Assembly: GCA_003645915.1 (NCBI GenBank)
Contig: QNDG01000070.1
Span: forward strand, 1-7,093
Direction of reading: 5' to 3'
From: Candidatus Zhuqueibacterota bacterium
Lineage (GTDB): Bacteria > Zhuqueibacterota > QNDG01
Length of the DNA stretch: 7,093 nt
Shown here: piece after piece, positions 1-5,073 of the stretch
How positions within the stretch are numbered: the stretch's first letter is position 1
Layout: every line of letters begins with the position of its first letter
Translations under genes and position numbers: made by a program
Notes under the pieces: model-generated
What the model saw: only the letters and a program-made list of their open reading frames with translations
What the model was told of the DNA's origin: nothing
Databases searched by the model: none

Positions 1-4
1 ATCT

Positions 5-922
5 TTAATCTCCATCATCAAATAATGAGTAACTTTTTACTGCCGGACCTTTTTTTATATGAGAAGGAATATCCATAAAAATATTCACATATTCATTTGC
101 TCTTATCGACTTTATCTCATATTTATTTAAAAAGTAATCCAACTGCTCAGAATTCGGATTACCCTCAAATATAGTTAAATCTAAGTCATCTCGTAATTTC
201 ATTAATTCAAAGTTTATTATAGCTTGTTCTTTGAAAGCAGTCAATGTATCTCTCTGATATTTAGTAAGTGATTCTTTATCCAAATTTTCATATACAGAAT
301 TTATTGTCTTATATTTATTTACCAAATTAATTAAAACTGATGAGGAAATCCGTTTAGTGCCTGGAATATTATCTATACTATCTCCTCTAAAAATCTGAAA
401 TAATAAAAAATCTTTAGAATTCACTCCATATTCATTTTTAACCATTTCTTCATCATAATACTTCTCCGGATATTTTTCAGATTTTGGCCTAATTATTATC
501 ACTCGACCATCTTGTACTAATTGAAAAAAATCTTTATCAGAACTGTAAATAAAAATCTGATTTTCATCCGTACTATATTTTTTTACAAGAGAAGCTATAA
601 CATCATCAGCTTCCTCTCCATCACATTCAGCCTGAGTTATGTTAATATTAACTAAAGCCTGTTTTAAATCATCTTTATCAAAAAAACTAACAGAATGATT
701 TCTATTAGCTTTATAATCTGCAAAAACCCGTTTTTTTCTTTTAGGATCTTTATCCCAAGCTACTATTATATGACAATAAGGAAACTTATTTTTAACTGTT
801 CTTAAACCTATTAAAAAACCGTACATACAACCAGAAGATATTCCAGTGGTTGTTTTTAAAGTACTAAAAGCATAATATGATCTATATGCAAGGCCGTAAC
901 CATCTATAATTACATAGTTCAT
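5..922 (-). CDS. 5'-3' exonuclease / flap endonuclease (Pol I N-terminal, T5 exonuclease type)
   Basis: This 305-residue protein should remove 5' ends, flaps and RNA primers during replication. It matches the family over its length: IDG with D7, WDKD with D57, a basic arch region (KRKKR..DYKANR, 61-74), EADD (E104, D106, D107), SSDKD (D129, D131) and RGDSIDNIPG (D181, D184). All nine acidic metal-site positions known from T5 exonuclease are therefore present. The helix-hairpin-helix after IPG departs from the usual GxxGIGxKTA form and reads TKRISSSVLI, so the glycine-rich loop that binds K+ and DNA is eroded; T4 RNase H is another divergent member. The C-terminus ends SYSLFDDGD, where SYSLF (297-301) resembles the bacterial clamp-binding consensus QL[SD]LF. 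The ATG shares one base with the TAA of the upstream NusG-like gene, with AGGA about 11 bases before it, which suggests translational coupling. Function is confident; the primer-removal role is inferred from context. Confidence 0.93.
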   Translation of the reverse strand: MNYVIIDGYGLAYRSYYAFSTLKTTTGISSGCMYGFLIGLRTVKNKFPYCHIIVAWDKDPKRKKRVFADYKANRNHSVSFFDKDDLKQALVNINITQAECDGEEADDVIASLVKKYSTDENQIFIYSSDKDFFQLVQDGRVIIIRPKSEKYPEKYYDEEMVKNEYGVNSKDFLLFQIFRGDSIDNIPGTKRISSSVLINLVNKYKTINSVYENLDKESLTKYQRDTLTAFKEQAIINFELMKLRDDLDLTIFEGNPNSEQLDYFLNKYEIKSIRANEYVNIFMDIPSHIKKGPAVKSYSLFDDGD

Positions 923-1431
923 TATTTTACTTTTCCTATAATAGTAGCCGGAATAGGAGCTATAATCTCTCTAGACAGTCTTTTTATTTTAACTACAACT
1001 TTTTTTCCCCGGTCTTCAACTGATATGATTTCACCCACTAAATTTTTAAAAACTCCATCTAATATTTTAACTTTTGATCCAATTATATATTTTCTTTTTA
1101 AAGAGTTTTTAAGTTTTCTTTTAAGGCCTCCTATAGTCCTGGATGAAACAGTTTGATATTTTCCGCCATAGTACAAAAAACCCGTAAAAATTTTTTCCTC
1201 TTTAACATTAAACATGTTCTGTCTAACTTCATAACAATCCTTAACAAAAGCATATCCTTCCAAAAGAGTATTAGTACTTACATATGAACCCATTTGTTCA
1301 TATGCTATAGGTATAAAATATTCAACGCTATCTCCAAACACATTTATAATAGCATTTTGTATATCTTTATAAGTTACATCTTCAAAAATATCATTTAATT
1401 CAAGGATTAACCACCGGTTTAACTCGGGCAA
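922..1431 (-). CDS. NusG-like transcription elongation/antitermination factor
   Basis: The 169-residue protein has the two-domain layout of NusG/RfaH/LoaP proteins. An N-terminal NGN-like domain (about 5-95) begins RWLILEL and contains LLEGYAFVK (56-64), equivalent to the family's FPGYvFv strand. A KOW domain (about 117-165) carries IGSKVKILDGVFKNLVGEI, the classic G-x-V-x-I-x-D-G-x-F-x-x-x-x-G pattern. The linker (100-115) is lysine/arginine-rich. Such proteins bind RNA polymerase at the clamp helices and change pausing or termination. Whether this one is general or specific for phage operons cannot be told from sequence. The start is TTG, chosen because a perfect AGGAGG (1437-1442) lies five bases upstream and translation opens directly into the NGN fold; it overlaps the end of the dnaX-like gene by 32 bases. 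Its position between clamp loader and exonuclease genes ties its expression to replication. Confidence 0.85.
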   Translation of the reverse strand: MPELNRWLILELNDIFEDVTYKDIQNAIINVFGDSVEYFIPIAYEQMGSYVSTNTLLEGYAFVKDCYEVRQNMFNVKEEKIFTGFLYYGGKYQTVSSRTIGGLKRKLKNSLKRKYIIGSKVKILDGVFKNLVGEIISVEDRGKKVVVKIKRLSREIIAPIPATIIGKVK

Positions 1432-2761
1432 CTCTTCCTCCTACTAAATTTTGAGAAAATTCTTCGGCTGAAAGATTTTCTCTGCTACCAGTATTTTCCC
1501 CGAGTCTTTTTTCTTTTGGTAAAGGCCAATTTAAAGGCACATTTTCTTTTTCTTCTTTTTGTTCTGCTTTATGTTTCATCCTTTGTTCCCGAAGTATACG
1601 ACTCCGTTCATTTACATCTAATTTTGATAATTCTGTAAATGAAAGATTTTTAACATTTGGGGCTCTTTTTTTTGATTGATTTTGAATTTTTATATCATTC
1701 AAGGGGATTTGTTTTGCAAAACTGTTTATTTCAAATTTAGAATGTAAAATAACCAAATCACTCTGTATACCTATCTTCTCAATATATTTATCTCTTTTTA
1801 TTAAATAGTCAAGAAATTCGGGTAAACTTGACCCATGTATCTCTTTTAATTTCCGTAAAAATTCACGATACTTTTCAGAAAATTTATCATAACCATATAA
1901 ATATTTAACAGCGTCATTAACTAATGAAAGCATGAGATTATAAAACTGTGTCGCTGATAAATATGAAGAAATAGAATGATATGTATCTAAAACTTTACTT
2001 AAATCAATACCAAGATTAGCTACTATCTCGAATATATCTTCCTCAAAATCCTTATAAATCAGATTCAAATTTTTAACACTAATTTCGTCTAAATAAGAGA
2101 TCTTCTCTAACATATTCAAGGCACTTCTAACATGACCCTTTGATTTTTCAGAAATTAAAACTAAAGCATCATCTTGATAATTTAAATTTTCCTGTTCACA
2201 TATATATTTTAAACGATCAAAAATTATAGAGGGTTCTACAGAAAACAACTGCAGTTCCATACACCGTTCTCTTAAAGTAGGTGCCATTTTATCCGGATTT
2301 GTCGTACAAAACATATAGATTAAATGTTCCGGACATTGTTCAATCTGTTTTAACAGGGCATCCTGACCTGCTGTCGATATATCATGAGATTCATCAAGAA
2401 GAATAATTTTTTTATCCGACACGGATAAAAAGGCTCCTTCATCTCGGAGCTGTTTCATATCTTCTTTCCCGCTAAAAGAAGCGGCATCTAATTCCCTATA
2501 ACCAAAATGCTGCTCTTTAGCAAATAATTTACATGACTCACATTTATGGCAGGGATTATTATCAATTGGAGAATCACAAAGTATAGCATTAGAAAAAATT
2601 CTACCTAATGTAGTCTTACCTATCCCTTGCAACCCGGAAAAAAGATAAGCCGAAACATAGTGCTTTTTATCAACACTAGCTCTTAAAATTTTAACAACAG
2701 AATCTTGACCTATCACGTCATCAAAAATAACAGGTCTATATTTCCTCGAAAATCTGATAAT
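1400..2761 (-). CDS. dnaX: DnaX-type (gamma/tau) clamp-loader AAA+ ATPase, probable non-AUG start
   Basis: This is the ATPase subunit that opens and loads the sliding clamp. Counting from the ATT at 2759-2761 (453 aa), it shows KYRPVIFDDVIGQD (7-20), Walker A GLQGIGKT (43-50), a zinc module C-x8-C-x2-C-x2-C (C62, C71, C74, C77; the same spacing as E. coli DnaX), Walker B IILLDES (119-125), sensor 1 CTTN (about 152-155), the arginine-finger motif as ERC instead of SRC (R166), and sensor 2 GHVRSALNML. The last 90 or so residues are charged and low in complexity. The first ATG/GTG/TTG-type codon in frame is a GTG at 2716, which would remove the conserved KYRP..FDDV segment and has no ribosome site. 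Upstream of the motif there are only ATT (2759-2761) and ATC (2756-2758) before an in-frame TAA, with AAGGA at 2766-2770. A non-AUG start is therefore proposed; a sequence error in the A6 run is the alternative. First gene after the promoter at 2820-2848. Confidence 0.9.
   Translation of the reverse strand: MIRFSRKYRPVIFDDVIGQDSVVKILRASVDKKHYVSAYLFSGLQGIGKTTLGRIFSNAILCDSPIDNNPCHKCESCKLFAKEQHFGYRELDAASFSGKEDMKQLRDEGAFLSVSDKKIILLDESHDISTAGQDALLKQIEQCPEHLIYMFCTTNPDKMAPTLRERCMELQLFSVEPSIIFDRLKYICEQENLNYQDDALVLISEKSKGHVRSALNMLEKISYLDEISVKNLNLIYKDFEEDIFEIVANLGIDLSKVLDTYHSISSYLSATQFYNLMLSLVNDAVKYLYGYDKFSEKYREFLRKLKEIHGSSLPEFLDYLIKRDKYIEKIGIQSDLVILHSKFEINSFAKQIPLNDIKIQNQSKKRAPNVKNLSFTELSKLDVNERSRILREQRMKHKAEQKEEKENVPLNWPLPKEKRLGENTGSRENLSAEEFSQNLVGGRVARVKPVVNP
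1437..1442 (-). promoter_or_regulatory. Ribosome binding site AGGAGG for the NusG-like gene
   Basis: A perfect AGGAGG lies five bases before the TTG codon at 1429-1431, inside the last codons of the dnaX-like gene. It is the strongest Shine-Dalgarno site I found in the window and is what decides the TTG start. Confidence 0.8.
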
Positions 2762-2765
2762 TTTT

Positions 2766-2770
2766 TCCTT
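2766..2770 (-). promoter_or_regulatory. Ribosome binding site AAGGA of the dnaX-like gene
   Basis: AAGGA lies four bases before an ATT codon and seven bases before an ATC codon, both in frame with the KYRP motif of the clamp loader. No ATG, GTG or TTG in that frame lies within reach. The site supports initiation at ATT or ATC; the spacing slightly favours ATC. Confidence 0.6.
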
Positions 2771-2795
2771 GTAAAAAAATTATTAAAAACCGAGC

Positions 2796-2807
2796 ATGAA
2801 TATTCAT
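2796..2807. promoter_or_regulatory. 12-base perfect palindrome, possible operator
   Basis: ATGAATATTCAT is its own reverse complement over all 12 bases. It lies about 12 bases downstream of the -10 element, just inside the predicted transcript of the dnaX-nusG-exonuclease unit, where a repressor would block promoter escape. A/T-rich palindromes also arise by chance, so the operator role is an inference from position. Confidence 0.35.
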
Positions 2808-2819
2808 TATAATAATATA

Positions 2820-2848
2820 ATAATAATCTTTTAATAAAAAATTGTCAA
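2820..2848 (-). promoter_or_regulatory. Sigma70-type promoter for the dnaX-nusG-exonuclease unit
   Basis: On the minus strand a perfect -35 TTGACA (2843-2848) is followed by a 17-base spacer and TATTAT (2820-2825), which matches the -10 consensus at five of six positions. The spacer and downstream DNA are almost pure A/T. Transcription should begin near 2813, giving a leader of about 50 bases before the clamp-loader start. The promoter lies wholly within the gap between the GIY-YIG gene and dnaX, so it drives the three genes to its left. It implies use of an unmodified host RNA polymerase, as in early or middle phage genes. Confidence 0.75.
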
Positions 2849-2854
2849 CATTTT

Positions 2855-3184
2855 TTATTCAATTTCGTAAAAAATTTTTGAATCACGATTTCTCCTTCTT
2901 TTTCTAATGGGCCATTTTTTCGTTCTTATTAACTTAAGTTTTTGTCTTTTATTCATTTTTCTCATATATCTGAATTTATTATAAGCCTCGATAAAAGGAA
3001 GATTAGTCTCCAAATAAACTACTTCAAAGGGTAGAGCATTAGGATTACTCCTGAAATATCTGCCCTTTTTAAATTTCTTTAATTTATCGAGCTCCTCCTC
3101 TAAGTCCCGTGTCATGCCCGTATAATAAGTATCATTAGCACAATGTAAAATAAAAAGGATCCAACTTAAATAACGTATCTTCAT
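2855..3184 (-). CDS. Degenerate GIY-YIG domain protein (YhbQ/UPF0213-like), probably catalytically inactive
   Basis: The 109-residue protein aligns with single-domain GIY-YIG proteins of the UPF0213/YhbQ type: WILFILHCANDTYYTGMTRDL (8-28), LPFEVVYLE (51-59), and EAYNKFRYMRKMNKRQKLKLI (66-86). The fold signature is clear, but the catalytic positions are mostly lost. The first Tyr is F11, the conserved Arg is E31, the His is L35 and the metal-binding Glu is F71; only the second Tyr (Y21) remains. A basic tail, KKWPIRKRRRNR (89-100), suggests nucleic-acid binding. ATG at 3184 is preferred: a longer reading begins at GTG 3208 but lies inside the terminator hairpin, and the fold begins just after this ATG. 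Only a weak GAG precedes it. The gene sits between a terminator and the next promoter with no clear promoter of its own. It is an intact frame with no stops, so it looks repurposed or under relaxed selection rather than freshly dead. Confidence 0.75.
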   Translation of the reverse strand: MKIRYLSWILFILHCANDTYYTGMTRDLEEELDKLKKFKKGRYFRSNPNALPFEVVYLETNLPFIEAYNKFRYMRKMNKRQKLKLIRTKKWPIRKRRRNRDSKIFYEIE

Positions 3185-3194
3185 AATTCGCTCG

Positions 3195-3228
3195 AAAAAA
3201 AAAATCACGCTCCCGTGATAATTTTTTT
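3195..3228 (-). terminator. Rho-independent terminator after the DUF932-like gene, possibly bidirectional
   Basis: The inverted repeat ATCACG/CGTGAT (stem 3204-3209 with 3214-3219, loop 3210-3213) begins about ten bases after the TAA at 3230-3232. On the minus strand it is followed by an unbroken run of ten T (3204-3195, including the stem's last base). A run of seven T on the other strand (3222-3228) would let it also work for plus-strand transcripts, though no plus-strand gene is evident. It separates the DUF932-like gene from the GIY-YIG gene. Confidence 0.8.
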
Positions 3229-3229
3229 G

Positions 3230-4249
3230 TTAAATTTTTTCAAATATTAAACCAATTAATTCTCCGGCAAGTTTCTCAATATTAACACGTTTAACAGGAT
3301 CAAATTCTTTTGCCAGTATAGAAATTCGAGTCACAAAATCCCATCTATTACTGACTTTGTTTTCTTCCACTTCCTGAAAAAGTAAGTTATGAAACTTCTC
3401 ATTTAAGCCGCGCCGTAATCGAATATTTCTTAATAATTCTTTTGTATCATCTTTTTGTTGAAGAAGTTCTTTTGCTGATTGTACCTTTTCTTTCAACTCA
3501 TATAACTGATTTTTCAAATAAAAAACTAATTGTGGAAACATATCTTTTATTAAAGAGGGCTGTATACCTTCATAGTCAGTTTCAAAATAAGATTCCCCTG
3601 AATAAATTCCAATCATTGCAGATTTAGAAGCTAATCTAAACAGCATAGTATCTACAGAGATTGGCACAGCTCCTAATTCACTTACAGTTACGGAAAAACC
3701 GGTAGTACAAACTTCTCCTTCAACTTCAAATGTTTCTTTTGAGACAAAACGTACATTTAGCAATAAGTCATCACGCCCATCTCCAATTGCATACCACATA
3801 TTAAAGTCATCCCCAATTACATTAGCAATACTGGACATAATTTCATAATTCGATATATTAGTAAATTCCACAGGAAGAAGAGCTCTTATAATATATTTAT
3901 CTTGCTGAGCAGTTTTTCTTAATTTAGCCAAAACTGCAGCTTTTTCTTCTTTCAAAGCAGGTAGCCAACAACTTACCATTTGATTTCTCATATACTCAGG
4001 GTTCTTTATAAAAAACGAATATGGAATACCCATTATTTTACAGAATTGTTTAGTTCCATGAACAACCTTAGGATGTTTTGGTTTTTCCGGATCAGTTTTA
4101 AAATAATAAGAAACTGCATCAGTATATAAGCGCATTTCTGATTCTTTAGACTCAAACTTCAATGATTGCATATCAAGGCACTTATCTTCACATCCCTTTG
4201 AAAATTCTTCTAAGCGCTCTAACAGGTCCCTAAATGATTTATCCATCAT
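3230..4249 (-). CDS. DUF932-like phage/plasmid protein
   Basis: The 339-residue protein resembles the DUF932 family of phage and plasmid proteins, whose biochemical role is not settled. The matching parts are FCKIMGIPYSFF (69-80), RALLPVEFTNISNYEIM (122-138, like the family's RAxLS..Y...d...il), and GFSVTVSELGAVPISVD plus MLFRLASKSAMI (184-213, like the family's NSE.G...l.i....RLvC.NG). Near the end, W.FVTRISILAKEFDPVKR.NIEKLAGELI (303-332) matches the family's C-terminal pattern. Residues 245-285 are charged and probably form a coiled coil. There is no signal peptide or membrane segment. AAGGGG precedes two adjacent ATG codons; the second (4244-4246) has better spacing (about six bases). The terminator follows directly. 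Its place beside primase and clamp-loader genes suggests a part in DNA metabolism, but that is context only. Confidence 0.7.
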   Translation of the reverse strand: MMDKSFRDLLERLEEFSKGCEDKCLDMQSLKFESKESEMRLYTDAVSYYFKTDPEKPKHPKVVHGTKQFCKIMGIPYSFFIKNPEYMRNQMVSCWLPALKEEKAAVLAKLRKTAQQDKYIIRALLPVEFTNISNYEIMSSIANVIGDDFNMWYAIGDGRDDLLLNVRFVSKETFEVEGEVCTTGFSVTVSELGAVPISVDTMLFRLASKSAMIGIYSGESYFETDYEGIQPSLIKDMFPQLVFYLKNQLYELKEKVQSAKELLQQKDDTKELLRNIRLRRGLNEKFHNLLFQEVEENKVSNRWDFVTRISILAKEFDPVKRVNIEKLAGELIGLIFEKI

Positions 4250-4281
4250 TTACCCCTTTTTTAAATGTAATTAAATTTTTT

Positions 4282-4350
4282 ATGATATTTTTCAAACGTG
4301 CCCTTACCCCATAAACCCTATAGAGCTAAGTACAAGCCATGATATTCAAA
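4282..4350. repeat. Imperfect direct repeats around a GC-rich intergenic island
   Basis: In the 107-base gap between the primase and DUF932-like genes, ATGATATTCAAA (4339-4350) and ATGATATTTTTCAAA (4282-4296) are direct repeats that differ by a three-T insertion. Between them are 42 bases with 21 G or C, far above the surrounding composition, including three short G runs on the minus strand (GGG, GGGG, GGG). I see no tRNA, no clear terminator hairpin and no convincing -35/-10 pair here. It could be a regulatory leader, a protein-binding site or part of an origin. Confidence 0.4.
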
Positions 4351-4356
4351 TTTTAG

Positions 4357-5073
4357 TCATATGCTCCATAAAAAATCTCCGGGTATTTCCTTTAATTTTT
4401 TCATTATAAATTGGGAGAATTTATTTGGACCTAAACATTCTAAACATCTCGCCGGATCTTTATACCCCAAAGATAAAGAAAATACATTATCTCTTTCCAG
4501 AGCTCGCTTCTCAGCATATTTTCCTGTATTATCAGAATCAAAAATAACAACAATATAATCACAATAAAATTTTAACAACTTATATTGGGCGTCATTTAAA
4601 CCCGCAGTCAATAGGGCAACCGAATTTGAAATTACCTTTGAAAGAGATATACTATCAATAGCCCCTTCCACCACAAAAGCACAATTTCTTTCATAAATAA
4701 AAGGTAAAGCATCATATAATCCAAAAAAAAATCCAGTATATTTACCTTCATCTAAAACAAAATTTTTAAATTCTTTAGATTCAATATCTCTTCCAGATAT
4801 GCCTATTACTTTTCCTCTTTCATTTTTTAAGGGAAAAATAATTTTATTTTCAAATTTAGCCCCTTTTTTACATTCATCAACAAAACGACCCCAATCTGAA
4901 CTCCCGTCATTAGAAAGAGAAATTATTTTATTATAACCCAATTCATATTTTTTTATATCTTCATCAGTTATATATCTAGAATGTAAATAATTCAACACAT
5001 CAGGATATCTGTATATAGAATAATGGCAAAATTTCACTAAAGTATCTAAAAAACATGGTTGATTATATTTCAT
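4357..5073 (-). CDS. DnaG-type primase catalytic core (TOPRIM), no zinc-binding domain
   Basis: This protein should make RNA primers for replication. From the ATG at 5073 (238 aa) it follows the DnaG core in order: YLHSRYITDEDIKKYELGYN (29-48), equivalent to YLxxRGLs...I..F.lGy; IIFPLKNERGKVIGISGRD (78-96), the FPI.d..G.v.gf.GR motif; LYDALP; then TOPRIM with VVEGAID (E136), FDSDNTG (D179, D181) and GYKDPAR (D206). The acidic triad and following Asp expected of a primase are present. Missing are the N-terminal CHC2 zinc finger, which in DnaG precedes this region by about 90 residues, and the C-terminal helicase-binding domain. An ATG at 5109 lengthens the frame by 12 residues without adding family similarity; neither start has a good ribosome site. 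The ATG at 5073 overlaps the methyltransferase stop by 11 bases. Confident as a primase-like TOPRIM protein; whether it acts alone is open. Confidence 0.85.
   Translation of the reverse strand: MKYNQPCFLDTLVKFCHYSIYRYPDVLNYLHSRYITDEDIKKYELGYNKIISLSNDGSSDWGRFVDECKKGAKFENKIIFPLKNERGKVIGISGRDIESKEFKNFVLDEGKYTGFFFGLYDALPFIYERNCAFVVEGAIDSISLSKVISNSVALLTAGLNDAQYKLLKFYCDYIVVIFDSDNTGKYAEKRALERDNVFSLSLGYKDPARCLECLGPNKFSQFIMKKLKEIPGDFLWSI

Noticed and set aside
2736..2807. Upstream open frame of 23 codons starting at ATG 2807 and overlapping the dnaX start
   Set aside because: It has no ribosome site, starts almost at the predicted transcript end and has low-complexity content. It is kept only as the alternative if the A6 run is miscounted.
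2805..2848. TATAAT at about 2806-2811 as the -10 box for TTGACA
   Set aside because: The spacing would be 31 bases; TATTAT at 2820-2825 has the ideal 17.
3185..3208. GTG start for the GIY-YIG gene at 3208
   Set aside because: The GTG is part of the terminator stem and the next codons are its T-tract, giving a run of phenylalanines; the family fold begins at the ATG at 3184.
3442..3627. Plus-strand open frame of 61 codons
   Set aside because: It lies wholly inside the DUF932-like gene on the opposite strand, has no ribosome site, and its product shows no recognisable motif.
4300..4325. G-quadruplex or telomere-like repeat on the minus strand
   Set aside because: Only three closely spaced G runs are present; the fourth run is about 35-45 bases away, so it does not meet the usual four-run pattern.
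4361..4558. Plus-strand open frame of 65 codons
   Set aside because: It is antisense to the C-terminal TOPRIM region of the primase; its length is explained by the A/T-rich coding frame on the other strand.
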